Part shown: positions 50,877-59,384 of the stretch, piece by piece | How positions within the stretch are numbered: position 1 is the first letter of the stretch | Layout of the letters: each line of letters begins with the position of its first letter | Origin: Flavobacterium potami | Lineage (GTDB): Bacteria > Bacteroidota > Bacteroidia > Flavobacteriales > Flavobacteriaceae | DNA: 64,000 nucleotides | Assembly: GCF_020026915.1 (NCBI RefSeq) | Contig: NZ_JAINUY010000004.1 | Coordinates: forward strand, 124,001-188,000 | Direction: 5' to 3' | The notes under the pieces: model-generated | Told to the model about the DNA's origin: nothing | Database searches by the model: none | What the model saw: only the letters and a program-made list of their open reading frames with translations | Made by a program: the position numbers and the translations under genes

Positions 50877-51785
50877 TTATATAAAATCTTCGTCGATAAG
50901 TTCTTTATTAATTACCGCTCCAGCGAAAGATCCAGAAGAAACCGCCAACGCCACAGAACGCATTTGTGTTGTAGCATCACCACTTCCAAAAATACCTGGA
51001 ATGGTTGTTTTCTGCATAAAGTCGACTTTTAAATACCCTTGTTCATTGATTTCGCAACCTAAATCTTGTGGCAATTTACAATGTTGTTCAAACGGAACTC
51101 TTGCATAAATGGCTTTTACATCCACTTTTTCTCCATTTTTGAAAACGATATTCGAAACATAACCTTCAGTATGTTCTAGAGAATCGATTTCTTCTTCTAA
51201 GATCACGACACCATGTTTTTCTAGCTTTTGAGTTTGTTCCGAAGTCAGCTCTGATTTCCCATTGGTACATAATCTTAAGTCTTTTGTCCAATTCGAAATC
51301 AATTTTGCAAATTCAAACCCCATTTCTCCATTGGCAATGATGGCCGTTTTTTCGTTTTTAACTTCATAACCGTGACAATACGGGCAATGTAAAACTGAAA
51401 TTCCCCAACAATCTGCAAAACCTTTAATTTCGGGAAGTAAATCTTTTACGCCTGTTGCGAATAATACTTTTTTAGCAGAGAAGATTTCTCCAGATCTGGT
51501 TATGATTTCAAAACCATTTTCAGTTTTAACGGCTTTTATCGCAATTCCTTTATAAAATTGAACCGTTTTATAAATGTCTACTTGCAGTTTGGCTTTCGCC
51601 GAAATAACCGCTGGCTTTTCACCGTCTTGTGTAATAAAATTATGAGAGTGCGGTGTCTGTCTGTTGCAAGGCAAACCGCTATCGATAACCAAAACCTGAC
51701 GTAAAGAACGCCCTAAACTCATTGCTGCCGAAAGTCCGCTATAACTTCCGCCAACAATAATCACTTCAAAATGTTTCTTTTCCAT
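50877..51785 (-). CDS. NAD(P)/FAD oxidoreductase (thioredoxin-reductase-like)
   Basis: 302 aa. FAD loop EVIIVGGSYSGLSAAMSLG at the N-terminus; redox pair CPYC in SVLHCPYCHGYEVKN (about residues 134-137); NADPH region IIANGEMGFEFAKL; C-terminal GIFGSGDATTQMRSVALAVS. The CPYC pair and the PCNRQTPHSHNF block fit the TrxR-like family seen near alkylhydroperoxide or metal genes in Bacteroidota. It lies 11 bases after the MerC-like gene and likely shares its promoter. Confidence 0.9.
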   Translation of the reverse strand: MEKKHFEVIIVGGSYSGLSAAMSLGRSLRQVLVIDSGLPCNRQTPHSHNFITQDGEKPAVISAKAKLQVDIYKTVQFYKGIAIKAVKTENGFEIITRSGEIFSAKKVLFATGVKDLLPEIKGFADCWGISVLHCPYCHGYEVKNEKTAIIANGEMGFEFAKLISNWTKDLRLCTNGKSELTSEQTQKLEKHGVVILEEEIDSLEHTEGYVSNIVFKNGEKVDVKAIYARVPFEQHCKLPQDLGCEINEQGYLKVDFMQKTTIPGIFGSGDATTQMRSVALAVSSGSFAGAVINKELIDEDFI

Positions 51786-51796
51786 ATTGCTATTTT

Positions 51797-52150
51797 CTAA
51801 TGATTTTCTTTCCTATGTAATTTATAATTAACCAAATGTCCGATAATCATTCCAATTCCTCCAAAGTAAATCAAGTCGACATGGATTTCGAATAAAATTT
51901 CACTCAAAATACTAATCCAAATCAGCGCCATGGAAACAACTAAAATGGACGATACCAAAAGAGATGATTTTTTTATAATTTTGAGAATTGCAAATAGACC
52001 TATCGAAGCAAATAGTAAATCTATAATCGGATTGTGACTTAACCCTAAAGGGAGAATCGTTAAAAGAGGAAAAATCAAACAATGAACCAGACAAATGGTC
52101 GCGCTTGAAATTCCTAAAATATCGTAAAAGGACGTGCTTATTTTCTTCAT
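51797..52150 (-). CDS. MerC-domain membrane protein
   Basis: 117 aa with four hydrophobic segments. SATICLVHCLIFPLLTILPL is the MerC signature with a Cys pair (CLVHC) in the first helix region. MerC proteins carry Hg(II) in mercury operons, but many Bacteroidota have MerC next to a Fur-family (Zur-type) gene without mer genes, where zinc or another soft metal is more likely. Divergent from the fur-family gene, sharing the operator at 52179-52219. Confidence 0.88.
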   Translation of the reverse strand: MKKISTSFYDILGISSATICLVHCLIFPLLTILPLGLSHNPIIDLLFASIGLFAILKIIKKSSLLVSSILVVSMALIWISILSEILFEIHVDLIYFGGIGMIIGHLVNYKLHRKENH

Positions 52151-52178
52151 TATGTGTACTTTTGCTTAATGCAGTTTT

Positions 52179-52219
52179 GTTGCAAATATATACAATTTTT
52201 ACAATTGCAACATAGTTGC
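52179..52219. promoter_or_regulatory. Probable Fur/Zur-family operator in divergent promoter
   Basis: Three half-sites: GTTGCAA (52179-52185), TTGCAAC (52205-52211) and GTTGC (52215-52219). The last two form GCAACATAGTTGC, a 5-3-5 palindrome; the first two make an outer inverted repeat. It lies midway between merC-like and fur-family genes. Confidence 0.65.
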
Positions 52220-52243
52220 GTTTAATTTTTAATTTCGTAAAAA

Positions 52244-52636
52244 ATGAAAACCACACGTAATACCGCAGCGAAGACGGCAGTTTTAGAGGTGTTTGAAAAA
52301 TCTAAGACGGCTCTTTCGCATACAGAAATTCACAAACAATTAAATGATTTGTGCGATCGCGTTACGATTTATAGAATTCTAGATCGTTTGATTAATGAAG
52401 ATGTTATTCATAAAATCTCGAATCTAGACGGAACGGTAAAGTATGCCAAATGCAATCATTCGCATCAGCGTGTACACATTCATAATCATGCGCATTTCAG
52501 CTGCGAGAATTGTCATGAGATTACTTGTCTTGAAAATGTAAAGCCTAGTTACATTATGCCGCATAATTATAAAGTTAACGAAATCAATTTTACGTTATCA
52601 GGCTTATGTCCGAATTGTTTAAATTCTAACATTTAA
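52244..52636 (+). CDS. Fur-family transcriptional repressor (Zur-like)
   Basis: 130 aa. Winged helix (about 5-75: AVLEVFEKSKTALSHTEIHK, DRVTIYRILDRLINEDVIHK). Then a metal-binding C-terminal half rich in His (HQRVHIHNHAHF) and with two CxxC pairs (CENC, CPNC) that form the structural Zn site. Short length and the His pattern suggest Zur more than Fur or PerR, but that is not certain. Likely represses the divergent merC-trxR-like genes and itself through the GTTGC sites. Confidence 0.88.
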   Translation: MKTTRNTAAKTAVLEVFEKSKTALSHTEIHKQLNDLCDRVTIYRILDRLINEDVIHKISNLDGTVKYAKCNHSHQRVHIHNHAHFSCENCHEITCLENVKPSYIMPHNYKVNEINFTLSGLCPNCLNSNI

Positions 52637-52637
52637 C

Positions 52638-52656
52638 TTTTAGGCTCGTCTAAAAA
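52638..52656 (+). promoter_or_regulatory. Probable MntR/DtxR operator upstream of the NRAMP gene
   Basis: TTTTAGGCTCGTCTAAAAA: TTTTAG and CTAAAA are perfect reverse complements over six bases, the pattern of DtxR-family sites. It ends just before the -33 TTG at 52659. Confidence 0.6.
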
Positions 52657-52658
52657 TA

Positions 52659-52691
52659 TTGTTCCGCGAATATAATTTTTCTCTATATTTG
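52659..52691 (+). promoter_or_regulatory. Promoter of the NRAMP gene
   Basis: TTG (52659-52661), 22 bases, TATATTTG (52684-52691). Leader about 13 bases to ATG 52711. The DtxR-like palindrome lies immediately upstream. Confidence 0.6.
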
Positions 52692-52710
52692 TGAAAACAA
52701 TACTTTTACA

Positions 52711-54579
52711 ATGACCAAATCTTTAGAAGAAGTCCACGAATCGGTCTCTACAGAAAATAAAAAAAAAGGTTTTAGAAAAATTTTAGCCTTCTTAGGCCCT
52801 GCATATTTAGTAAGCGTTGGATATATGGACCCTGGAAACTGGGCAACCGATATTGCCGGCGGAAGCCAATTCGGCTACACTTTAGTTTGGGTTTTATTAA
52901 TGAGTAATTTAATGGCTTTGCTTTTGCAGAGTTTAAGTGCTCGTCTCGGAATCGTAACACAGCGTGACCTTGCGCAGGCTTCGAGAGAAACCTATTCCAA
53001 ATACATTAACTACATTTTATACTTTCTTGCCGAAATTGCGATTGCAGCCTGCGATCTGGCAGAAGTTCTCGGAATGGCAATCGGAATTAATCTGCTTTTC
53101 GGAATTCCGTTACTAGAAGCGGTCTTAATTACCGTTTTAGATACCTTTTTACTGCTTTTCCTGATCAATAAAGGAATTCGCAAGATGGAAGCCTTCATTA
53201 TTGCTTTGGTGGCGATTATTGGCTTCTCTTTTATTTTCGAAATGATCTTTGCAGAACCAGAAGTCCATAAGATCTTTGCAGGACTTATCCCTTCGATTCC
53301 AAATTCTGCCGCTTTGTATATTGCTATCGGAATTATTGGAGCAACCGTAATGCCACACAACTTGTACTTGCATTCGTCTTTAGTGCAAACGAGAAAATTC
53401 GACAGAACGCCAGCGGGAATCAAACAAGCTTTGAAATACAATTTTATAGATTCTACCATCGCATTAAATCTGGCCTTTTTTGTAAACGCAGCTATTTTAA
53501 TTCTTGCCGCCGCCACTTTCCATAAAAACGGAATGTTTGAAGTTGCAGAAATCCAAGATGCGCACAAATTCTTAGAACCACTTCTGGGAACAAAATGGGC
53601 ACCAGCTTTATTTGCTATCGCTTTAATCGCCGCTGGACAAAGTTCAACTGTAACGGGAACGCTCGCTGGACAAATTGTAATGGAAGGTTATCTTCATTTT
53701 AGAATTCAGCCTTGGGTTCGTAGAATTATTACGCGTTTAATTGCTATTATTCCTGCGGTAATCGTGATTTTGATTTATGGCGAAAGTGTCACAGGAAAAC
53801 TTTTAATTCTGAGTCAGGTAATTCTAAGTTTGCAATTGGGTTTTGCAATTATTCCGCTAATCCATTTTGTGAGTGATAAATCGAAAATGAATGGTTTTCA
53901 TATTTCTAGAACTACACAAGTTGTTTCTTGGATTATTGCCACGATCATTGTTTCTCTAAATGCGAAATTGGTTTATGACGAAATTACATCTTGGTTAGAA
54001 AATTCAGATCATCCGACAATTCTTTGGCTAACAGTAGTTCCTTTGGCTTTCGGATTCTTAGCGTTATTGTTATACATTGTTTTCAAACCATTTATTGCCA
54101 AATTCAAAGCAAAAACCGTAAATCATTCACCACATAATCTTAACCTTCATTTTTCTCAAAAGAAAACACAAGAAGTTAAAAACATTGCGGTTTCTGTGGA
54201 TTTTTCGAACGCTGATGAAGCGGCGCTAAATCATGCTTTCGAACTAGGCGGAATGGATGCCAAATACACACTTATTCATATTGTAGAAACGGTCGGCGCT
54301 TTAATGTACGGAATCCACATTCACGATCACGAAACGACCATTGATGAAAAATTACTGTTAGAGTACAAAAAAATGCTTTCCGAAAAAGGATTCGACATAG
54401 AAACAGAACTTGGTTTTGGAAAACCAAACAAGACAATTCCAGAAATCATTAACAGCGGGAATTTTGACATTCTCGTTATGGGAACCCACGGCCACACTGG
54501 ATTAAAAGATATTCTTTTTGGAACAACTGTAGACAAATTGAGACATAAAATTTCGATACCTTTGTTGATTGTTAAATAA
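52711..54579 (+). CDS. mntH: NRAMP Mn(II)/Fe(II) transporter fused to a universal stress protein domain
   Basis: 622 aa. Residues about 25-460 are an 11-helix NRAMP transporter with DPGN in GYMDPGNWATDIAGG (helix 1) and MPHN in TVMPHNLYLHSSLV (helix 6), the metal-binding pair. Residues about 485-622 are a UspA domain (VKNIAVSVDFSNADEAALNH, IHIVETVGALMYGIHIH, GTHGHTGLKDILFGTT), with the GxxG nine G(T) nucleotide loop kept. The fusion suggests that nucleotide state could modulate metal uptake (inference). The gene is followed 79 bases later by an MntR-type regulator. Confidence 0.92.
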   Translation: MTKSLEEVHESVSTENKKKGFRKILAFLGPAYLVSVGYMDPGNWATDIAGGSQFGYTLVWVLLMSNLMALLLQSLSARLGIVTQRDLAQASRETYSKYINYILYFLAEIAIAACDLAEVLGMAIGINLLFGIPLLEAVLITVLDTFLLLFLINKGIRKMEAFIIALVAIIGFSFIFEMIFAEPEVHKIFAGLIPSIPNSAALYIAIGIIGATVMPHNLYLHSSLVQTRKFDRTPAGIKQALKYNFIDSTIALNLAFFVNAAILILAAATFHKNGMFEVAEIQDAHKFLEPLLGTKWAPALFAIALIAAGQSSTVTGTLAGQIVMEGYLHFRIQPWVRRIITRLIAIIPAVIVILIYGESVTGKLLILSQVILSLQLGFAIIPLIHFVSDKSKMNGFHISRTTQVVSWIIATIIVSLNAKLVYDEITSWLENSDHPTILWLTVVPLAFGFLALLLYIVFKPFIAKFKAKTVNHSPHNLNLHFSQKKTQEVKNIAVSVDFSNADEAALNHAFELGGMDAKYTLIHIVETVGALMYGIHIHDHETTIDEKLLLEYKKMLSEKGFDIETELGFGKPNKTIPEIINSGNFDILVMGTHGHTGLKDILFGTTVDKLRHKISIPLLIVK

Positions 54580-54582
54580 TAA

Positions 54583-54655
54583 GGGGCAAAGGCTCAGAGG
54601 GACAAAGGGACAAAGCCTTTGAGCCTTTGAACCTCTGCAACTTTGAACCTCAAAA
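54583..54655 (+). repeat. CAAAGG/GACAAAG repeat words before mntR
   Basis: GGCAAAGGCTCAGAGGGACA pairs roughly with CCTTTGAGCCTTTGAACCTC in the opposite sense. Words shared with 21593-21630 and 45355-45380. It abuts ATG 54659 within a few bases. Confidence 0.65.
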
Positions 54656-54658
54656 AAA

Positions 54659-55312
54659 ATGACTTTTTCAGAAGAAAACTACTTAAAATCGATATATCAC
54701 CTGACGGCAGCTTTGGAAACCGAAGTCAGCACAAATGCAATTGCGGAAATTATGGAAACAAAGGCTTCCTCTGTAACCGATATGCTTAAAAAACTGGCAG
54801 AGAAAGATTTGGTGAATTACAAAAAATACCAAGGTGTTTCTTTAACTGAAAACGGGAAGCTTGCCGCTAAAATGATTGTTAGAAAACATCGTTTATGGGA
54901 AGTTTTTTTGGTTGAAAAGCTAAACTTCAGTTGGGATGAGGTTCATGATATTGCAGAACAATTAGAACACATCAAATCAGAGCAGTTAATCAATCGTTTG
55001 GATGATTTTCTTGGAAATCCGACTGAAGATCCTCATGGAGATCCTATTCCAGATGCAAACGGCCGAATTATTAAAATCGAAAAACAGCTTTTATCTGAAT
55101 TAGAAGAAAATCAAACTGGAGTTTGTGTTGGTGTAAAAGATACTTCTTCCGAGTTTTTGAAATATCTGGACAAACAAGAAATCGCTTTGGGTTCTAAAAT
55201 TGAATTTCTATCTAAAGAATCTTTCGATTTATCGGTCAGAATTAAAGTTAATGGTAGAGAATTATCTATTTCTAATAAAATTGCTTCTAATTTGTTTGTG
55301 AAGTTGGTTTAG
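54659..55312 (+). CDS. DtxR/MntR-family metal-dependent regulator
   Basis: 217 aa. Winged helix at residues about 1-70 (SEENYLKSIYHLTAALETEV, ASSVTDMLKKLAEKDLVNY), dimerisation domain about 71-140 (RKHRLWEVFLVEKLNFSWDE, HDIAEQLEHIKSEQLINRLD, GNPTEDPHGDPIP) with the His/Glu/Asp metal ligands, then a FeoA-like SH3 domain (about 150-217). Placed just after the NRAMP gene it is most likely a Mn-responsive repressor acting on the palindrome at 52638. Confidence 0.9.
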   Translation: MTFSEENYLKSIYHLTAALETEVSTNAIAEIMETKASSVTDMLKKLAEKDLVNYKKYQGVSLTENGKLAAKMIVRKHRLWEVFLVEKLNFSWDEVHDIAEQLEHIKSEQLINRLDDFLGNPTEDPHGDPIPDANGRIIKIEKQLLSELEENQTGVCVGVKDTSSEFLKYLDKQEIALGSKIEFLSKESFDLSVRIKVNGRELSISNKIASNLFVKLV

Positions 55313-55365
55313 AATGTAGTTATTCCGCAGAGATACACGAAGATTTTTCGCAGACATACACAAAA

Positions 55366-55402
55366 CAAAAATCCCAAAACCTTTATAGTTTTGGGATTTT
55401 TT
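55366..55402. terminator. Bidirectional terminator between mntR and convergent gene
   Basis: AAAAATCCCAAAAC and GTTTTGGGATTTTT around CTTTATA; symmetrical A/T runs. Confidence 0.85.
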
Positions 55403-55403
55403 A

Positions 55404-55925
55404 TTAGTCTTTTATGCTGTAGAGTATTTTTTGAAAATCTCCTTTAAACTTATCTTTATTCTCTTTTCCAGACCAAGAAAGAATTTTATAAAATGCTTTT
55501 TTAGTTTCCACAACACCAATTAAATAATAGATTTCCATATTCGCCTCTTTATCAAAAGCTTCAACATCTGTTTCTATAAAATTAATACCATTAATTGTTT
55601 TTGAAATTGGATTGAAAATAGTCTTTTTCTCAGTCTCTTTTAAGAAATCTTTCATAAAGCCATCATAAAACTCTTTCGCCGAATTGAAATTTAATTCAAC
55701 TAATTTCAAATCTTCTTTTAAATCATAAATAACAAAACCATAAAGTTCTTTTACTTCACTTTGATATTCTATTGCAGAATCTTCGTTTAAACCAACTGTT
55801 TTATTCATATAATCGGGAATACTTATATCAAAAGTATGACCTGCTTTATATTCTTTCATTTTGGTTTGAGCTAATGTTGTTAGAGAAAGTAATGCAACTG
55901 TAAGAAGCGTAATTATTTGTTTCAT
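55404..55925 (-). CDS. Secreted protein of unknown function
   Basis: 173 aa with signal peptide to about residue 19 (LTTLAQ). The mature part alternates short beta strands and helices (AGHTFDISIPDYMNKTVGLN, NFNSAKEFYDGFMKDFLKET, GINFIETDVEA, FQKILYSIKD), reminiscent of PsbP/Mog1-like folds, but no family is firmly recognised. Last of three closely spaced genes (gaps of 14 bases). Confidence 0.72.
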   Translation of the reverse strand: MKQIITLLTVALLSLTTLAQTKMKEYKAGHTFDISIPDYMNKTVGLNEDSAIEYQSEVKELYGFVIYDLKEDLKLVELNFNSAKEFYDGFMKDFLKETEKKTIFNPISKTINGINFIETDVEAFDKEANMEIYYLIGVVETKKAFYKILSWSGKENKDKFKGDFQKILYSIKD

Positions 55926-55939
55926 TTTGAGCTTTTTTA

Positions 55940-56461
55940 TTATTCTTTGTCGTCGTTTTTTTGTTTGTCAATAAACTTAATGATCGTTTTACTATTTGTC
56001 ATAATTAAATAGCCTGAAAGTGCTTTTAAAAAGTAAAAAATGAGCCACGAAGTACCTGCATAATCTTTAATAAGTTCTTTTTGCTTTACAAATTCATAAA
56101 TTGTTGAACACAATTTAGGAAGAGCCTCTACAAATACTATTGCTCCGATAACAACTACTGCAATAGAAAGAACTGTGCGATACGGTAAATTTATATCTAT
56201 CTTTTCTTGAGGAAAATTTTGATCCAGTTTCAACTTGTTGACTATCCATTCTGTTTTGAAAAGAAAAAATCCTGTTATCAGTAAATAAACAAATAGATTT
56301 TCCAAAAGTACAGCCCAAACTCCAGTTAAAACATTCCAGTTTACTCCATTTTCAGTAAGAGAAAATGTTGAAGCAAACTGCGGAATAATATAAACACTGT
56401 TTATTAAAAGCCACAAACCAATACCTTTTACAATTATTCTCCAAAAAGTTTTAATTTCCAT
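55940..56461 (-). CDS. Membrane protein of unknown function
   Basis: 173 aa with four hydrophobic segments (about residues 10-28, 45-67, 95-113 and 137-155), short loops and a charged C-terminus. No recognised family. It sits between two small genes with 14-base gaps, so is likely cotranscribed. Confidence 0.72.
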   Translation of the reverse strand: MEIKTFWRIIVKGIGLWLLINSVYIIPQFASTFSLTENGVNWNVLTGVWAVLLENLFVYLLITGFFLFKTEWIVNKLKLDQNFPQEKIDINLPYRTVLSIAVVVIGAIVFVEALPKLCSTIYEFVKQKELIKDYAGTSWLIFYFLKALSGYLIMTNSKTIIKFIDKQKNDDKE

Positions 56462-56475
56462 AAAGATAAAGCGTA

Positions 56476-56874
56476 TTATACAATCCCTTTCTCAATCATT
56501 TCCAGCATGACCGGAGAAGCATTTTTAAATGTCGGTGCTTGCTCAATAATACTTCCTGCATTCTTTTTATTTACTTTAAAAGTAACGTCATCATTTGTTG
56601 TAAATAAAAGTGCTGTTAAAAAAGGATTTTTAATGTGCGTGCCCAAAATTAATAAAGCTTCATCTAAAGTATGAATGCTTTCTACTTCTTCTGTTTTGTA
56701 TCTGAAAGTAAGCGAAATTGAGAATGTATTATCTTCATTGAGAACCAATCTGAAATAAACATTTTTAAGATCGGTATCGCCCATGGTTTTGGCCAAAGTC
56801 AGTTTTGCGAAAGTTCCGCTTTGGATGCTTTCTTTAACTCGTTCACAAAAAAGGGCAAATATTGGTTCGTACAT
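56476..56874 (-). CDS. Small cytosolic protein of unknown function
   Basis: 132 aa, no signal or membrane segment. Starts MYEPIFALFCERVKESIQSG and is mixed alpha/beta (DLKNVYFRLVLNEDNTFSIS, VESIHTLDEALLILGTHIKN). I do not recognise the family. First of a three-gene unit; upstream is a repeat-filled gap. Confidence 0.7.
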   Translation of the reverse strand: MYEPIFALFCERVKESIQSGTFAKLTLAKTMGDTDLKNVYFRLVLNEDNTFSISLTFRYKTEEVESIHTLDEALLILGTHIKNPFLTALLFTTNDDVTFKVNKKNAGSIIEQAPTFKNASPVMLEMIEKGIV

Positions 56875-56879
56875 TTTTT

Positions 56880-57036
56880 AAGATTCTAAGGTTCTGAGAT
56901 ACTAAGAGGCTAAGTTTTTATCCTCTTTGTGCTATATTATTTAACCGCAAAGTTCGCAAAGATTTACGCAAGGTTCGCAAAGTTTTTTAATTTTCCTTGT
57001 GTGCTTTGCGTAATCCCTAGCGAACTTTGCGGTTAA
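56880..57036. repeat. Repeat words and CGCAAAG inverted repeat
   Basis: 56880-56917 holds one arm of the CTAAG family (GATTCTAAGGTTCTGAGATA). 56941-56982 (TTAACCGCAAAGTTCGCAAA and so on) pairs with 57003-57036 (GCTTTGCGTAATCCCTAGCG and so on, ending TTTGCGGTTAA); same family as 27491-27614. Confidence 0.85.
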
Positions 57037-57041
57037 GAATT

Positions 57042-57824
57042 TTATTTCCCTGTAAATTCGGCTTTACGTTTTTCTAAGAATGCTGTTGTTCCTTCTTTGA
57101 AATCAGCTGTTCCGAAACATTTTCCGAATGATTTTATTTCGACATCAAAACCATTTTTACCATCTGTAAAATTAGCATTGATTGCTTTTATGGCTTTTCC
57201 AATTGCAAAAGGAGCATTTTTAATGATTTTTTGAGCAATTACATTCGTGAAAGATAAAAGTTCTTCTTGAGGCACAACATGGTTTACTAAACCGTAATCT
57301 TTTGCTTGTTCAGCAGTAATCATTGCTGCAGTCATAATCATTTCCATTGCGCGGCCTTTTCCAATCAATTGAGGCAAACGCTGTGTTCCTCCGTAACCAG
57401 GAATCAATCCTAAAGTAACTTCTGGAAGTCCCATTTTTGCATTGTCTGAAGCAATTCTGAAATGACAAGCCATTGCCAACTCCAATCCTCCACCTAAAGC
57501 AAATCCGTTGATGGCTGCAATAACTGGTTTTTTAAGTCCTTCAATAAAATCAAAAAGAGATTCTTGTCCTTCAGCAGCCAATTGTGCGCCTTCAACAATA
57601 GTATAATTCGCAAATTCTGAAATATCAGCTCCTGCAACAAATGCCTTTTCGCCACTTCCTGTTAAAATAATAACGCGGATATCATCATTTTTACCCAATA
57701 ACTGAATCGCTTTACTCAGATCGCTAATTGTTGCTTTGTTTAAAGCATTCAATTTTGTTGGTCTGTTTATAGTAATTGTCGCGATTTTTTCTTCAATAGA
57801 AATTAAAAGATTTTCGTAGTTCAT
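57042..57824 (-). CDS. Enoyl-CoA hydratase/isomerase family protein
   Basis: Crotonase-fold enzyme, 260 aa. Oxyanion hole residues lie in AFVAGADISEF and NGFALGGGLELAMACHFRIA. Catalytic Glu pair region is MGLPEVTLGLIPGYGGTQRL, giving both Glu and the GYGGTQRL loop typical of 2-enoyl-CoA (or 3-hydroxybutyryl-CoA) hydratase. Fatty-acid or butanoate metabolism. Lies 11 bases after the histidine kinase gene on the same strand. Confidence 0.92.
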   Translation of the reverse strand: MNYENLLISIEEKIATITINRPTKLNALNKATISDLSKAIQLLGKNDDIRVIILTGSGEKAFVAGADISEFANYTIVEGAQLAAEGQESLFDFIEGLKKPVIAAINGFALGGGLELAMACHFRIASDNAKMGLPEVTLGLIPGYGGTQRLPQLIGKGRAMEMIMTAAMITAEQAKDYGLVNHVVPQEELLSFTNVIAQKIIKNAPFAIGKAIKAINANFTDGKNGFDVEIKSFGKCFGTADFKEGTTAFLEKRKAEFTGK

Positions 57825-57835
57825 GACGCTATATT

Positions 57836-59305
57836 TTAAGAGTTGGTGATAGGGAGAGAAACTGTAAACGTAGTTCCTTTTCCATAAGTTGACTCAAAGG
57901 TAATTGTTCCTTTGTAATTTTCGATAATGTTTTTGATAATTCCTAAACCTAGTCCCATACCGCTGGTTTTGGTAGTAAACTTTGGCTCAAAAATTCTTCC
58001 AATATCTTGTTTCTGAATCCCGATTCCGTTGTCTTTTACAGCAATTTCAACATTATTATCTCGTCTTTTTACAGAAACCACAATAGATTTTTGAAACTGA
58101 CTTTCTGGAATGGCCTGAGTCGCATTTTTAACCAAATTGGTAATGACACGAATCAATTGCGTACGATCCATTTTAGAAATAATCTCTTCTTCTTCTTTTT
58201 CGAAAGAAATATAATCTTCATTGAAAATATCCAGAGCCAATTCTACAACCTCAACCACATTTAAGGTCTCATTTTGCTGAGCTGGCATCGAAGCAAAATT
58301 CGAAAATGCCGAAGCTACAGAAGTCATCGTATCAATCTGCTGAATTAAAGTCTCCGAGTAATCATTCATTTTCTGTTTGACATCTGGAGCTGAGGGATCA
58401 AACTTTCGCTGAAAACTCTGAACCGTCAAACGCATTGGCGTAAGCGGATTTTTAATTTCGTGTGCGACTTGTTTCGCCATTTCGCGCCAAGCTTCTTCAC
58501 GTTCGCTTTGTGCTAGTTTGATAGCACTGGTCTCGAGTTTGTCGACCATTCCGTTATACGCTTTGATCAAGAAATTGACTTCTTTGCTGTTTGCTTCTAA
58601 AACAATTTTCTCATTTTTCTGATCCAGATTGGTTTCTTCCAAACGATCTGAAATAGTTTTAAGCGATTTTGTAATATAAGTGGAAAGGAAATACGCTAAC
58701 GCGAAAGCCACGATGAGCATAAAAGAATATACTTGGCTTAAACGAATCAGAAACGTATTCAACTCGTTGTCGTAATATCCATCGTCTTCCAAATAAGGCA
58801 GGTTCAGGATTCCGAGAGGTTTGAATTTTTCGTCTTTAATTAAACTATAAGAAGATCGATTTTTGACTCCGTCGATAGTTTTAATGTCTACAAATCGCTT
58901 TTCTATAGAAGAACGAACCAATTTTAAAATATATTCTGGAATTGGGGGAGGTGCTTTATCAACCGCAAAAGACTCTTTGGAAGATTTTAAAAGTTTTCCT
59001 TCAAGGCTGTAAATATTGATTTCAATTTTGTGAATCTGCGCCAATTCGTGGATTTTATCTTTAAAAATCAAATCCAGATTTCCCGTTTTCAGCGGATAAG
59101 TAGTTGTAGAAAGCACATAATTAATGTGTTCTTTTACCGCATTTTCTTTTCGTTCTAAACGTTCTTGATGGTATTCTTTGGCCTCAGTTTTAAACTGAAT
59201 AATCGAAATCGAAGCCAATAAAAAAGATGCCACAACAATCAATACAATCATCGACAGGAAAATCCTGGTACGAAGTGAAAGCATTGTCATTTTGAAGTTT
59301 AGCAT
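57836..59305 (-). CDS. Sensor histidine kinase (NtrY-like)
   Basis: 489 aa. Two transmembrane helices (about 15-35 and 185-205) flank a periplasmic sensor of about 150 residues; a HAMP-like region follows (ITKSLKTISDRLEETNLDQK). The phosphoacceptor His is in VAHEIKNPLTPMRLTVQSF, and the ATPase has the N box (NLVKNATQAIPESQ), DNGIGIQ and GMGLGLGIIKNI. No response regulator gene is adjacent. Start ATG at 59305, 59290 or 59284; all are in frame and close. Confidence 0.92.
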   Translation of the reverse strand: MLNFKMTMLSLRTRIFLSMIVLIVVASFLLASISIIQFKTEAKEYHQERLERKENAVKEHINYVLSTTTYPLKTGNLDLIFKDKIHELAQIHKIEINIYSLEGKLLKSSKESFAVDKAPPPIPEYILKLVRSSIEKRFVDIKTIDGVKNRSSYSLIKDEKFKPLGILNLPYLEDDGYYDNELNTFLIRLSQVYSFMLIVAFALAYFLSTYITKSLKTISDRLEETNLDQKNEKIVLEANSKEVNFLIKAYNGMVDKLETSAIKLAQSEREEAWREMAKQVAHEIKNPLTPMRLTVQSFQRKFDPSAPDVKQKMNDYSETLIQQIDTMTSVASAFSNFASMPAQQNETLNVVEVVELALDIFNEDYISFEKEEEEIISKMDRTQLIRVITNLVKNATQAIPESQFQKSIVVSVKRRDNNVEIAVKDNGIGIQKQDIGRIFEPKFTTKTSGMGLGLGIIKNIIENYKGTITFESTYGKGTTFTVSLPITNS

Positions 59306-59310
59306 ATTTT

Positions 59311-59384
59311 TAGTGATTAGTGAATAGTAATTAGTGATTGGTAAAAGCTCAAAGACTATTCACTAATCACTCTTTACTAATTAC
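59311..59384. repeat. Inverted repeat of GTGATTAGTGAATAG words
   Basis: Left arm 59311-59347 (TAGTGATTAGTGAATAGTAA and so on) pairs with right arm 59355-59384 (ACTATTCACTAATCACTCTT and so on). The right arm reaches the stop codon of hemJ. Confidence 0.82.

Noticed and set aside
53010..53567. 185-aa minus-strand ORF
   Set aside because: Antisense shadow of the NRAMP gene, Lys/Ile-rich with no domain.
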